From Alphaproteobacteria bacterium (GTDB lineage: Bacteria; Myxococcota_A; UBA796; UBA2385): a stretch of DNA of 64,000 nucleotides. The DNA is taken from positions 39,650 to 103,649 of the forward strand of contig JACKEY010000019.1 in the NCBI GenBank assembly GCA_020632755.1. Direction: 5' to 3'. The stretch's first letter is position 1, and each line of letters starts with the position of its first letter. The notes beneath the pieces were generated by a model that was not told the origin of the DNA, made no database searches, and saw only the letters and a program-made list of their open reading frames with translations. Of this stretch, positions 1-12,367 are shown piece after piece. Both the position numbers and the translations under genes were made by a program.

Positions 1-701
1 TCAACAGCGGCATCCGCTACGACCTGGCCAGCCTGGACGACGAATTCGTCGAGGAGCTGGCGGCCCACCACACGCCGGGCCAGCTCTCCGTCGCCCCGGA
101 ACACGCCAGCGCAGACAGCCTGGGCCTGATGCGCAAGCCGGGCATCGAGTACTTCCAGGCCTTCATGGAGCGCTTCCAGAAGGCCTGCGCGGACCAGGGC
201 AAGGACCGCTACCTGGTGCCCTACTTCCAGTGCGCCCACCCCGGCACCGGGCCCGCGGAGTGCATCGATCTGGCGCTGTACATGAAGGCCCAGGGCCTGC
301 GGCCGCGCCAGGCCCAGATGTTCATGCCGACCCCGGCGACCCTGGCCACCGCCATGTACGTCAGCGGCATCGACCCCTACACCAAGAAGCCCGTCTTCGT
401 GGCCAAGGGGTGGAAGGAGCGCAGCCGCCAGCGGGCGCTGTTGTTCTACTGGAAGTCCAGCGAACATCCGCACGTGCGCGAGGCGCTGATCGAATGGGGA
501 CGCCGCGATCTCATCGGTCGCGGCCCGCAGCACCTGGTCCCTCCGGGCCCGGCCTACGGCGCCTGGGACAAGCGGGCCCGAGCCCAGGCCGGCGTCCGCT
601 ACGACACGCACATGGGCATGCAGGTCGAGCGGGCCAGCCGGGACGAAGAAGCCGCCGAGAGCTGGGAGGCGGTGGCCGAGGAGCGGGCGCCGGCCCTGTA
701 G
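1..701 (+). CDS. ygiQ: YgiQ family radical SAM protein, C-terminal part (5' truncated)
   Basis: The frame is open from base 3 and stops at TAG 699-701, so the N-terminus lies outside the window. About 232 residues remain. They include blocks typical of the UPF0313/YgiQ family: LSVAPEHAS, VPYFQCAHPGTG, QMFMPTPATLATAMY and a closing KALLFYWK-like stretch (RALLFYWKSSEHP). YgiQ proteins are cytoplasmic radical SAM enzymes whose substrate is unknown; the CxxxCxxC cluster motif would be upstream of this fragment. The last 50 residues or so (glutamate- and alanine-rich) look lineage-specific. It is convergent with the membrane-protein gene that ends at 762. The family call is confident from the conserved blocks; the role is not known. 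Confidence 0.85.
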   Translation, partial: NSGIRYDLASLDDEFVEELAAHHTPGQLSVAPEHASADSLGLMRKPGIEYFQAFMERFQKACADQGKDRYLVPYFQCAHPGTGPAECIDLALYMKAQGLRPRQAQMFMPTPATLATAMYVSGIDPYTKKPVFVAKGWKERSRQRALLFYWKSSEHPHVREALIEWGRRDLIGRGPQHLVPPGPAYGAWDKRARAQAGVRYDTHMGMQVERASRDEEAAESWEAVAEERAPAL

Positions 702-729
702 CGGAGGCCTTCGGCGCCGAACCGCTCCG

Positions 730-783
730 CCCGGAAGCGCCCCTCAGCCCGGAAGAGCCCTTCAGCCCGGAAGAGCCAGGGCG
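730..783. repeat. Three 18-bp tandem direct repeats between convergent genes
   Basis: Three imperfect 18-bp units begin at 730, 748 and 766, each opening with CCCGGAAG and the first two closing with TCAG. They fill the gap between the ygiQ stop (701) and the next gene and run into the last codons of that minus-strand gene. They look like replication-slippage repeats; no function is evident. Confidence 0.6.
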
Positions 784-2087
784 TAGACCCGTTCCTCGTC
801 GGGAGCGCCTTCCTCCTCCACCGCCCGGGCGAGGGCATCGGCGAGCCAGGCGGACAGCGCCCCGTAGCGGGAGGGCGGCACGGCCCAGCGGCCGTCGCGG
901 CTGACCAGCCAGCCCCGCTCGGGGGCGCGCAGGTGGTCGACCAGCAGGCGGGCGGCGACCCGGAAGCTCGGCTCTTCGTGGGCCAGCAGCGCCGGGATGT
1001 CGGCCGCGCCGGTCTCGGGATCGATGCCGGCGTAGAGGGCGCCGAGCAGCTCGGACAGGCGGCCGCGCAGCCGGACGCGCAGCACCGGGGCGGCGGGCGG
1101 CGGAGCGGGTTCCTCGGCCAGCGGCAGGCCCGGGCGGTGCCAGGCGGCCTGGACCTGGGCGGCGCCGTCCTTGGCCTGCTGGACGACCCGGGCCGCGCCG
1201 GCGCTCACGGTCTGGACCACGGGGCGGCCACGCCGGCCGGTGATCGTAGTGCCCAGCAGGATGGCGATGCCGTCGACCAGGCAAGCCAGCAGCAACGCGA
1301 CGACGGCGGGGAGCTCGCCGCGGCGGACCTTGTAGAAGGGGGTCAGCAGGTCGACCTGCTGCTCGAGGTCGACGTAGGCGCCGCGGCTGGGGGTCGGCAC
1401 CGCGGCCTTCCAGCCGGTCGGAGCGGCCTGCCACGCAGCCAGGTCGGCGGTGTAGATCGCCGCTGCGTCGGCGTCGTCGGCGGGCTCGGCGAAGCTCGGG
1501 GCCAGGCGCTCGAGCTCGCGGGTCAACAGGGTGGCCTGGGTCTCGAGCTCGCGGGCGCGGGCGTCGTAGCCGCGGGCGACGGGGCCGTAGCCGACGGCCC
1601 CGGTGGTCGCGCCGGCGGCGGCTTCGTCCTGGGCCAGGGCGCGCAGGCTGGCGGCCTCGGTCTCCAGGCGGGCGAGCTGCTCGACCGCGGGCTGCTGCAC
1701 GGCGGCGACGAAGGCGGCGTGGGCCTGGTGCGCCCGGTCGAGCCCCTCGGCCTCGACCGCGTGGCCGGCCAGGGTCCGGTAGTAGGCGAAGAAGCTGGTG
1801 TAGACGCTGAACGCGCCGAAGACCGCGACCACCAGCCAGCGCCGGAGCGGGGCGTGGCGGGCGGCGGCCCCCGCCAGCAGCAGGAAGAGCATGCCCTGCA
1901 CGGTCAGGCCCAGCACCTCGCCCACCGGGCTCGGCAGCACCTGCCGGGCACCGAGCACGGTCGTGACCGCGCTGCCCAGGTTGAGCAGCAGCAGCAGGAA
2001 CAGCAGCACCCGGTCGGGGCGGGCCGGCTCTGCGGCGGCGGACGCGGGGACGGGGCGGGGCGGCGACAGGGCAGACGGCTGGACCAT
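762..2087 (-). CDS. Hypothetical membrane protein with central coiled coil
   Basis: This 441-residue protein is not recognised as a named family. An N-terminal Pro/Ala-rich stretch is followed by three hydrophobic segments between about residues 28 and 105. Then comes a long Ala/Glu/Leu-rich region (about 110-200) with coiled-coil character. A further membrane segment lies near 255-275 (VVALLLACLVDGIAILLG). The C-terminal domain of about 150 residues is soluble, starting after a TTITGRRGRP boundary. The start is ATG at 2087, preceded by GGAGG at a good distance. It lies upstream of the beta-propeller lipoprotein gene on the opposite side of a 94-bp gap. The topology suggests an inner-membrane anchored protein with a cytoplasmic C-terminal domain. 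No enzymatic motif was seen. Confidence 0.7.
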   Translation of the reverse strand: MVQPSALSPPRPVPASAAAEPARPDRVLLFLLLLLNLGSAVTTVLGARQVLPSPVGEVLGLTVQGMLFLLLAGAAARHAPLRRWLVVAVFGAFSVYTSFFAYYRTLAGHAVEAEGLDRAHQAHAAFVAAVQQPAVEQLARLETEAASLRALAQDEAAAGATTGAVGYGPVARGYDARARELETQATLLTRELERLAPSFAEPADDADAAAIYTADLAAWQAAPTGWKAAVPTPSRGAYVDLEQQVDLLTPFYKVRRGELPAVVALLLACLVDGIAILLGTTITGRRGRPVVQTVSAGAARVVQQAKDGAAQVQAAWHRPGLPLAEEPAPPPAAPVLRVRLRGRLSELLGALYAGIDPETGAADIPALLAHEEPSFRVAARLLVDHLRAPERGWLVSRDGRWAVPPSRYGALSAWLADALARAVEEEGAPDEERVYALALPG

Positions 2088-2181
2088 GACTCCTCCGGGG
2101 TGGTCGCCCGGTCGCTACGGAGCCCTGTTCCGGCCTATTCGCGGGGTGCGGATCTTCGATCCCCGGGTGTCCAAGGCCGGA

Positions 2182-3447
2182 TCAGTAGGCGATGTCCAGC
2201 CAGGCGATGGTGCCCTCGTCGTCGTAGAAGGCGTAGTACAGGTAGACGTAGACGCGCTCTTCGTCGGGCGGCACGATCAGGAACTGGTGGTCGTAGGACA
2301 CGCTCTCGACCCAGCTGGGGAAGGGCATCCAGTCGCGGAACAGCTCGGCGCTGGTGTCGCGGTCGAACACCTGGATCAGCTGGTCGTCGAACATCAGGGA
2401 CATGGACACGACGCGCTCGTCGTCGGGCATGTAGCCGTGGTCCTGGCAGCCGAAGACCGCATCGTCCTCGACCCCGAAGGACTGGATGCGGGCGCCGTTG
2501 CTGCGGCGGAACTCGATGAGGGACTCGGCCCCGGTGGTGTAGAGCACGCCGTCGCCGTCGGCAGAGAACGGCGTGCGCGTCGCCTGGTTGAAGGTGCAGT
2601 CGTACTCCTCGACCAGGGTCAGCTCGTCGCCGCTGTCGGGCACGGCGTAGCGGGAGCAGCCGATGTACAGGTCGCCGTCGGCGGCGCCCAGCCGGGCGTA
2701 GTGGGTGCTGTCCGGCGACGCCCAGGCGCCGCTCACCGTTGCGGTCGAGGGATCGACGGCGAACACGGTGAGCAGGGTGCTGAAGGTGGGGTCGGTGGCG
2801 AGCACGTAGACCTGGCCGTCGTCGCCATAGGCCACGTCGACACCGGGCAGGAATTCCCCGTCCAGCTCGAGGTCGACGCTGGTGCGCGTCCAGTCGGTCA
2901 GATCGATGAGATCGACGCGGGTGACGCTGTCCTCGCCGTGCACCACCGCGGCGTGGTCGAGCCCCGGGTTCCACGCGACCCGCGAGGGATTGCCGCCGAT
3001 GACCAGCTCGTCGAGCACCTCGCCGGTGGTCAGGTCGACCCGCTGCACGGCGTTGTCGTCGACGTTGGTGACCAGGGCCTGCTGGTCCCCGATGGCCAGC
3101 ACGTCGGTCCAGTGCGGGGTGCGGAACCAGGGGTCGCCGGGATCGCCGCTGTCGCCGCCGTCGGTGTCGGTGTCGGTGTCGGTGCCGTCCGTGTCGGTGT
3201 CGGTGTCGGTGCCGTCGGTGTCGGTGCCGTCGGTGTCGGTGCCGTCCGTGTCGGTGGTGTCGGTGTCGGTGGCCGAGGTGTCCGTGTCGGTCTTGCCGTC
3301 GGTGTCCGTGTCCGTGTCGGAGGCATCGGTGTCGGAGGCATCGGTGTCGCCGACGCCGCCGGAGTCGATGGCCTTGGCGGGGTCGTCGTCGCAGCCGATC
3401 AGGAGGGAGGGGAGGAGGGAGACGCAGAGCAGCGCGGTGCGGTTCAT
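2182..3447 (-). CDS. Beta-propeller-like lipoprotein with Asp/Thr repeat linker
   Basis: The 421-residue protein starts MNRTALLCVSLLPSLLIGC, a lipoprotein signal with Cys19. The reading frame stays open further upstream, but this ATG gives the signal peptide and has GAGG before it. Residues about 28-100 are an almost pure Asp-Thr linker (DTDTDTDG units). Residues 110-421 contain repeated blade-like strands such as ALVTNVDDNAVQRVDL and DVAYGDDGQVYVLAT, like YVTN/quinoprotein-type propellers. This suggests an exported, lipid-anchored domain held away from the membrane by a flexible acidic spacer. Ligand or partner cannot be told. A TATGCT box (plus-strand 3471-3476) lies 23 nt before the start and may be its -10. 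Confidence 0.75.
   Translation of the reverse strand: MNRTALLCVSLLPSLLIGCDDDPAKAIDSGGVGDTDASDTDASDTDTDTDGKTDTDTSATDTDTTDTDGTDTDGTDTDGTDTDTDTDGTDTDTDTDGGDSGDPGDPWFRTPHWTDVLAIGDQQALVTNVDDNAVQRVDLTTGEVLDELVIGGNPSRVAWNPGLDHAAVVHGEDSVTRVDLIDLTDWTRTSVDLELDGEFLPGVDVAYGDDGQVYVLATDPTFSTLLTVFAVDPSTATVSGAWASPDSTHYARLGAADGDLYIGCSRYAVPDSGDELTLVEEYDCTFNQATRTPFSADGDGVLYTTGAESLIEFRRSNGARIQSFGVEDDAVFGCQDHGYMPDDERVVSMSLMFDDQLIQVFDRDTSAELFRDWMPFPSWVESVSYDHQFLIVPPDEERVYVYLYYAFYDDEGTIAWLDIAY
3160..3345 (-). repeat. Low-complexity GACACC-type repeat encoding the Asp/Thr linker
   Basis: On the plus strand the tract is built from GTGTCGG/GTGCCGTCG units. It encodes alternating Asp and Thr with occasional Gly in the lipoprotein at 2182-3447. 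It is in frame throughout, so it is a coding repeat and not an intergenic array. Confidence 0.8.
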
Positions 3448-3605
3448 CGGGGGACCTCGGGTGCGGGAGGAGCATAGGCCGTGACGCGGAGGGGTGTCCC
3501 AGGGCGAGACAGGGGGTGACGGAGGAGGACTTGCCCTGTCAAGGCTTAGCATCGGACACTTTCTGTCCTTGTTCAGTGTTGCCGGGAACCGGCCACCGAA
3601 TACCA

Positions 3606-3619
3606 TGAACGCATGTTCA
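3606..3619 (+). promoter_or_regulatory. Putative LexA (SOS) operator over the imuB start codon
   Basis: A perfect inverted repeat TGAAC-GCAT-GTTCA is centred on the ATG at 3613-3615. It matches the GAAC-N4-GTTC LexA box known from Gram-positive bacteria, including purine/pyrimidine positions of the spacer. The GTTCAG half also resembles the LexA motif reported for Myxococcus. The location before an imuB-dnaE2 cassette, which is SOS-induced elsewhere, supports this. The overlap with the start codon is unusual. Confidence 0.55.
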
Positions 3620-5270
3620 GGTATCTCGTCGTGCACCTCCCCTGCTTCCGGCTGGAGCGCTGCGGCTGGTCCGCCCAGGACGCCGTGGCCCTGCTGGCCG
3701 AAGAGAAGAGCGCCCTGCGCGTGCAGTCCATGACGCCCGTCGCCAGCCGGGCGGGGGTGCGACGGGGCATGACCGCGGCGGAAGCCCGCGCCATCCTGCC
3801 GGCCCTGCAGGTCGAACCGCTCGATCCCGACGCAGAGACCCTGGACCTGGCCGACGTGACGGCCCAGCTGCTGCGCATCTCCCCGCAGGTCGCTCCCCTC
3901 CCCCCCGACTCGCTGGTCGCCGAGATCTCCCGCACCGTGGGCTCCTCCGTCGCCGGCCAGGCCGCCCGTGCCGGCGCCGAGCGTGCCCTGCTCGAGCGGG
4001 TGCGGCACCGCATGGCGGCCCTGGGCCACGTCGTGCGGGCCGCGATCGCCGACGACCCCGGCACGGCCCTGGCCTGCGCCGCCTGGGGCCGCAAGAGCCG
4101 CATCGTGCCCCCCGGCGGCGGGGCCGACGCCCTGGCCGGACTGCCGCTGGAAGCCCTGGGACTGCCCGACCGGGAACAGGACCTGCTGCTGGGCCTGGGC
4201 CTGGACACGGTCGGCGCCTTCGCGGCCCTGCCGCCGGCCAGCGTGGTCGGGCGCCTGGGTCCGGTGGCCTGCGCGGCCCATGCCCTGGCCCGCGGCGGCG
4301 GCCCTCGCCCCACCCTGCAGACCTGGCAGGAAGACGGCCCCCTGGTCCTGTCCCAGGACCTGATGCACCTGGTCTGCGAACAGGAAGCCCTGGTCTTCGT
4401 GCTCAACGCCCTGCTGCGCGACGCGGCCCTGCGGCTGGCCGGGGCCGGGCGGGCGGCCCAGCGGCTGGTCCTGCGGCTGACCCTGGACGCCCAGGAAGAC
4501 GGCCTGGACGACGAAGAGCGTGGCCACGCCGTCATCGTGGCCCCCGGCGGCGTCCAGGAGCTCTCCCTGCGGCTGGGGGCGCCCACCCGGGACCCGGCCC
4601 ACATGCTGGCCCTGCTGCGGGCCCGGCTCGACGGCCTCAAGCTGGCCGGGCCCGTCTGCCGCGTGTCCATCGAGCTGCCGGAACCGGTGCCCTTCGACGG
4701 CCGGCAGCGGGATCTGCTCGAGCGCCAGCGCGCGGCCGAAGCCCTGGACCAGGTCGTCGCCCGGATCCAGGACGAGCTCGGCGCCGACGCCGTCTTCGTG
4801 CCCTCCCTGGCCCCGGTGCACCGCCCGGAACAGGCCTGGTTGCCGGTGAGCGTGGGCCAGTCCCGTCGGGACGCCCTGCAGGCCGCGCCTCGCGGGGGCA
4901 CGCACGCCGATCTGCTCGGCCAGCAGCGCCCCGACGGCTCCGATCCCGTGCGCGAGTGGGAAGGCTTCGCCACCCCACCGCCTGCCCTGCGACCGGCCCT
5001 GCTCCAGCACCCGCCCCAGGCCATCGAGGTGCGGGCCGTGCCGGACCTGGGCGGTCGGGTGGCGGCCGACCTGGGGGACGTGCCCCGGGCCGTGCACAGC
5101 GACGGACGATGGGTGCCCTGCGTGGGCCTGGCGGGGCCCGAGCAGCTCGCCGGAGAGTGGTGGAAGGCCGCCATGGACCGCCGCTACTGGGCCGCGACCC
5201 TGGCCGACGGCCGGCGGGCCTGGCTCTACCAGGAAGATGGCCACTGGATCCTGCACGGCTGGTTCGACTG

Positions 5271-5271
<1 letters not shown>
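3613..5271 (+). CDS. imuB: ImuB-type Y-family DNA polymerase-like mutasome subunit
   Basis: The 552-residue protein begins FRYLVVHLPCFRLERCGW, the ImuB version of the Y-polymerase N-terminus. The catalytic acidic residues of DinB/UmuC are replaced there (HLPCF in place of a D-x-D pattern), so it is probably not an active polymerase. ImuB acts as an adaptor that brings DnaE2 to the sliding clamp for error-prone synthesis across damage. A candidate clamp-binding motif, QRDLL, starts at Q365, where the family usually has QLxLF. The C-terminus ends YWAATLADG...WILHGWFD, the DUF6504-like tail common in ImuB. The stop overlaps the dnaE2 ATG (TGATG), so the two are co-translated. No imuA lies upstream, and no clear ribosome-binding site is seen. 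Confidence 0.9.
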
Positions 5272-8501
<3,230 letters not shown>

Positions 8502-8563
8502 GCGCCGGGTCCACCGCACAGGCACGGCCCGCCGGCCCCGCACGCGCCGCGGGACCTGCGCGT

Positions 8564-8821
8564 TCAGCCGACCAGCGGCGCTCCGTCCGCGTCCGTGTAG
8601 GTGCCCCGGTACAGCGCCATCAGGTCGGCGAACCACCACGCCCCGCAGCCCCCCATGGTGAACAGCTGGGCCAGACCGATGCCGGTGTGGCCCGTGTAGA
8701 ACCGGTGCACGCCGAACGGGCCCACCAGCACGCACAGCACGACCGTGATCATGCGGTCGCGGGGCTCACGGGCGGCCGGGGGCGGAGGCGGGGTGCGGGC
8801 CACGGGGACTCGGGGCGACAT
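8564..8821 (-). CDS. TM2 domain protein
   Basis: This 85-residue protein has two membrane segments: ITVVLCVLVGPFGVHRFYTG and GIGLAQLFTMGGCGAWWFADL. The GxFGxHRFYxG and GGCGxWWxxD signatures define the TM2 family, whose members are short two-helix inner-membrane proteins of uncertain role. The first 23 residues are proline-rich and cytoplasmic; a start at the internal Met24 would remove them. The gene sits convergent to dnaE2 and divergent from the oxidoreductase at 8890. Confidence 0.8.
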   Translation of the reverse strand: MSPRVPVARTPPPPPAAREPRDRMITVVLCVLVGPFGVHRFYTGHTGIGLAQLFTMGGCGAWWFADLMALYRGTYTDADGAPLVG

Positions 8822-8889
8822 CGACCGGCGTGGATCGACGAGGGGGGCCCGCGTAGGGTACGCGCTCTCCCCTCCCCACGGAAGCGCGC

Positions 8890-10086
8890 ATGGCCACCAC
8901 CCCGTTCTGGCACGACCCGCCGGCGCCGCGCCGCCCCCCCCTCGACCGCGACCTGCACACCTCGGTCTGCGTCGTCGGCGCCGGGCTGTGCGGCAGCTCG
9001 GCCACCCTGGCCCTGGCCCAGGCGGGCATCGACGTGGTGCAGCTCGAAGCCGGCGCGATCGCCGGCTCGGCCTCGGGGCGCAACGCCGGCTTCATCCTGC
9101 AGGGCACCGCCGAGCGCTACGACCGGGCCTGCGCGGTCCTGGGGCGCGAGCGGGCCCGCCGGGTGCACGCCTACAGCCTGGAGAACCACGATCGCATGGC
9201 CGCCTTCGTGCGGGACCACGACGTGGACTGCGGCTACCGCCGGGCGGGCAGCCTGCAGCTGGCCGGCTCGGACCGCGAAGAGGGCGAGCTCGCCGACAGC
9301 GCCGCCCTGCTGGTCGAAGACGGCTTCGAGGCGCAGCTGCTGCACGGCGCCGATCTTCCGGCCGTCTACCGCGACGCCGGCTGGAACATGGGCGTGCTGC
9401 TGCCCCGCGACGGCGAAGTGCACCCCGCCCGCCTGGTCCAGGCGGCCGTGGCCGCGGCCGAGCAGGCCGGCGCCGCCGTCTACGAGCAGACGCCGGTCAC
9501 CGCCATCGACGCCCGGGGGGCGGGTGATGTCCGGGTCGAGACCGCAGGCGGCACCGTGCACTGCGACGTGGCGCTGGTCTGCACCAACGCCGCCGTCGGC
9601 CGGCTGCTCCCGTGGTTCGCCGACAAGGTCGACCCGGTGCGCGGCCAGATGCTCGCCACCGCTCCGGCGCCGCCGCTGTTCGAGCGGCCCGTCTATGCCG
9701 ACCACGGCTACGACTACTGGCGCCAGGACCCCGCCACCGGGCGGGTGGTGCTCGGCGGCTGGCGCAACCTGGATCCCGACGCCGAGGTCGGCCACGCCGA
9801 CGTCCTGCACGACGAGATCCAGGCCCGGATGGACGCCTTCCTGCACCGCTTCACCGCCCTGCGCGACGTGCCGGTCACCCACCGCTGGTCCGGCACCATG
9901 GGCTTCTCGCGGGACGGCCTGCCCCTGGTCGGCGCCGCGCCCGGAGCCAACGGCGTGCTGGTCGGCGCCGGCTTCACGGGCCACGGCTTCGGCTTCGCCT
10001 GGCTGGCCGGACATGCCCTGGCCCAGGTGGCGCTGGAAGGCCGCCACCCCTTCGCCGACGAGCTGCCGCCGCGCCGGTTCGCCTGA
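8890..10086 (+). CDS. FAD-dependent oxidoreductase, DAO family
   Basis: The protein has 398 residues. The dinucleotide-binding fold is near the N-terminus: VCVVGAGLCGSSATLALAQA followed by the acidic strand end VVQLEAG and SGRNAGFI. The second FAD/substrate region is typical of the glycine oxidase/D-amino acid oxidase superfamily: HRWSGTMGFSRDGLPLVG and GVLVGAGFTGHGFGFAWLAG. The HRWSGTMGFS...P block most resembles gamma-glutamylputrescine or sarcosine-type oxidases, which oxidise an amine with FAD and release H2O2. No neighbour fixes the substrate. ATG at 8890 with a weak GGAAG before it. Confidence 0.85.
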   Translation: MATTPFWHDPPAPRRPPLDRDLHTSVCVVGAGLCGSSATLALAQAGIDVVQLEAGAIAGSASGRNAGFILQGTAERYDRACAVLGRERARRVHAYSLENHDRMAAFVRDHDVDCGYRRAGSLQLAGSDREEGELADSAALLVEDGFEAQLLHGADLPAVYRDAGWNMGVLLPRDGEVHPARLVQAAVAAAEQAGAAVYEQTPVTAIDARGAGDVRVETAGGTVHCDVALVCTNAAVGRLLPWFADKVDPVRGQMLATAPAPPLFERPVYADHGYDYWRQDPATGRVVLGGWRNLDPDAEVGHADVLHDEIQARMDAFLHRFTALRDVPVTHRWSGTMGFSRDGLPLVGAAPGANGVLVGAGFTGHGFGFAWLAGHALAQVALEGRHPFADELPPRRFA

Positions 10087-10172
10087 CCGCGGCCGACACC
10101 GCCCGCTCGACCGAGCCCGCCCGCCCGGGCCCGGGCGCCCGCCCGCTGCTGCGCGGGGGCCGAGACGACGAA

Positions 10173-10200
10173 GCCCCCCTCCGCCGGGGCAGAGAGGGGC
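10173..10200. terminator. Possible bidirectional hairpin terminator
   Basis: Arms 10173-10181 and 10192-10200 form a 9-bp GC-rich stem with one mismatch and a 10-nt loop, between two convergent genes (stops at 10086 and 10217). There is no U-tract, so this is a weak call. Confidence 0.35.
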
Positions 10201-10216
10201 CGTCGGGTCGCCGGGC

Positions 10217-12229
10217 TCAGCGGCGGCTGAGCGTCGCGGAGGCGGTGCCCGCCCCCAGGTCGCGGGCGGTCTGCATCAGACCGATCAGCTCCTGGTCGTC
10301 GTCCTCTCCCCGCCGGGCGCTGGTCTTGCCGAAGGCGATCAGGGCGTCGAGCGACAGCTCCTGGGCACCGGGGCTGTTGCGCAGGATCTCGGCGAAGGTG
10401 GCCGACGTGTAGGCCATGCGCAGGTCGCGGGCCGCCATGTCGGAGCGCTCGGCCAGGGCGCGATCGCGGAACTTGAAGGACCGCTCGGTGGCCGCCTGGC
10501 CGCCCTGGTCGACATCCGCGCCGGGCTGCTCCCAGCGCAGGCGGACGGTGGCCAGGTCGCGGGTGTAGCCGTCCTTGAGGATGACCTCGTAGAGCGCGGT
10601 CACGTCGTGGCCCGCGCCGACCTCGCCGGCGTCCACCTTGTCGTTGCGGAAGTCGGCGTCGGCGATGTCGCGGTTCTCGTAGCCGATGAGCCGGTAGGCG
10701 TGGACGGCGTCGTCGTTGAACTCGACCTGGATCTTCACGTCGCGGGCGATGGTCACCAGGGTGCCGCCGAGCTCGTCGACGAAGATGCGCTGCGCCGCGT
10801 CCTGGCTGTCGATGTAGAAGTTGTTGCCGTCGCCCTTGTTGGACAGCTGCTCCATCAGCGTGTCCTTGTAGTTGCCCATGCCCAGCCCGATGGTCGTCAT
10901 GGTCACGCCGCGGTCGGCGTAGCCCTTGATCTGGCTCAGCATCTCGTCGAAGGACGTGCGCCCGATGTTGGCGTCGCCGTCGGACAGCACGATGACGCGG
11001 TTCTCGTGGCCGGCCTCGAAGCTGTCCCAGGCCATGCCGTAGGCCAGGTCCAGGCCGCTGCTCATGGCCGTGCCGCCGCCGCTGTTCAGGGCCTCGATGG
11101 CGGCGTGGATGCGACCCTTGTCGGCCGCGCTGGTCGGATCCAGGATCTTGGCGGTGCGGCCGGCGTAGGTGGCCAGGGCGATGGTGTCGTCCTCGCGCAG
11201 GCTGTCGACCAGCATGTGCAGGGACTGCTTGGCCAGCGGCAGCTTGTCGGGGCTCGACATGGACCCGGACACGTCGACCAGGAAGGTCAGGTGCAGGGGC
11301 GGGCGCTCGTCGCGGCTGACCTCCTTGCCCTGCACGCCGACGCGCATGATGTGGCGGCCCGGGCGGAAGGGGTCGGGCATGGCGTCCATGTGGACGGCGA
11401 AGGGCACGCTGCTGTCGGCGGCGGGCGCGGCGTAGTCGTAGTCCAGCCAGTTCACGAACTCCTCGACGCGGATCGCTTCCTGGGGCGGCAGCACGCCGGC
11501 CTCGAGCTTCTTGCGGGCGACGGTGAAGCTGGCGGTGTCCACGTCGATCGAGAAGGTGCTCTGGGCGTCGTCCTCGACCAGGGTGTAGGGGTTCACGCCG
11601 TGGTCGGTGTACTGCTCGCTGCCGCCGTACATCGTGATCTCGGTGCTGGTCACGATCTCGGTGGGGGGCGCCACGGCGGACGACCCGGTCGCGGTCTTCG
11701 GCATGTCCGCCGCGGCGACGGTGCCCGAGCCCGAGGCGCGACCGCCGGCCAGGCCGAAGGCGATGGCGTCGCCGCCGGCGCTCTCCTTGCGGGGGGCCAT
11801 GGGCTTGCGCTCGGCGGACTTCTGGCGGTCCGGCGAGGGCCGGGTCGCCACGCTCATGTCCATGTCGCTGTCTTCGGCCCGGGCGCCGCCCATCGGCATG
11901 GCGACCGGCGTCGAGGTCGGCATCGGCTCGCCCTCGGCGATCGCCCCGGCGCGCTCCTCGTTCTTGGAATCGTAGAGATCGGCGGGCGGGGGAGGCGCGG
12001 GGTCGTAGGAGATGTCCTTCTTGCCGGGCAGCGCCTTCTCGCCCGCGCTCTGCTGCTCCTGGGCGACCGGGCCCGCGGTGTTGGTGCGGGTCGTCTCCGA
12101 GACCTCGTCGGCCTCCTCGGTGGCGAACTCGTCGGGCCCGAAGGTGCGGGGCTCGTGGTTGCTGCAGGCCGCGAGGGCGGCCAGGGCCAGGAAGGAGGTG
12201 CCGAGGAGGAGGGAACGCTGGCGGGTCAT
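10217..12229 (-). CDS. von Willebrand factor type A lipoprotein, YfbK-like
   Basis: The 670-residue protein has a lipoprotein signal (LGTSFLALAALAAC, Cys22). A long disordered linker up to about residue 200 is followed by a VWA_N-like domain (STFSIDVDTASFTVARKKL). A VWA domain follows with an intact MIDAS motif DVSGSMS beginning at D319, plus VIVLSDGDANIG. The C-terminal part (ARDVKIQVEFN, GYENR, YEVIL) matches the DUF3520/YfbK-type domain. Such proteins bind metal and protein partners in the periplasm or on the surface; the partner is unknown. ATG at 12229. It is downstream of, and codirectional with, the aminopeptidase gene, with a 138-bp gap. Confidence 0.88.
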   Translation of the reverse strand: MTRQRSLLLGTSFLALAALAACSNHEPRTFGPDEFATEEADEVSETTRTNTAGPVAQEQQSAGEKALPGKKDISYDPAPPPPADLYDSKNEERAGAIAEGEPMPTSTPVAMPMGGARAEDSDMDMSVATRPSPDRQKSAERKPMAPRKESAGGDAIAFGLAGGRASGSGTVAAADMPKTATGSSAVAPPTEIVTSTEITMYGGSEQYTDHGVNPYTLVEDDAQSTFSIDVDTASFTVARKKLEAGVLPPQEAIRVEEFVNWLDYDYAAPAADSSVPFAVHMDAMPDPFRPGRHIMRVGVQGKEVSRDERPPLHLTFLVDVSGSMSSPDKLPLAKQSLHMLVDSLREDDTIALATYAGRTAKILDPTSAADKGRIHAAIEALNSGGGTAMSSGLDLAYGMAWDSFEAGHENRVIVLSDGDANIGRTSFDEMLSQIKGYADRGVTMTTIGLGMGNYKDTLMEQLSNKGDGNNFYIDSQDAAQRIFVDELGGTLVTIARDVKIQVEFNDDAVHAYRLIGYENRDIADADFRNDKVDAGEVGAGHDVTALYEVILKDGYTRDLATVRLRWEQPGADVDQGGQAATERSFKFRDRALAERSDMAARDLRMAYTSATFAEILRNSPGAQELSLDALIAFGKTSARRGEDDDQELIGLMQTARDLGAGTASATLSRR

Positions 12230-12367
12230 GGGGGCTCCAGGGTGGGGTTCGCCAGCGGAACGCCACCCGACCCGGGGCCCTTACACGCGGTCTGCAGAAA
12301 TTCTCGGCGGCCCCCCGCACACGCCCCACCCTCGCACCACCGTCCACCTGAGGGAGGGAGCGCCGGG

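Noticed and set aside
3160..3345. CRISPR array or intergenic satellite
   Set aside because: The repeats are hexamer-like, in frame and without spacers; they encode an Asp/Thr linker.
3560..3590. A second LexA half-site (GTTCAG at 3571) before imuB
   Set aside because: Only the GTTCAG half matches; the other half of the Myxococcus-type motif has too many mismatches.
3448..5256. Longer start for the beta-propeller lipoprotein at 2182
   Set aside because: The extension would run antisense through imuB; ATG 3447 gives a clear lipoprotein signal and a ribosome-binding site.
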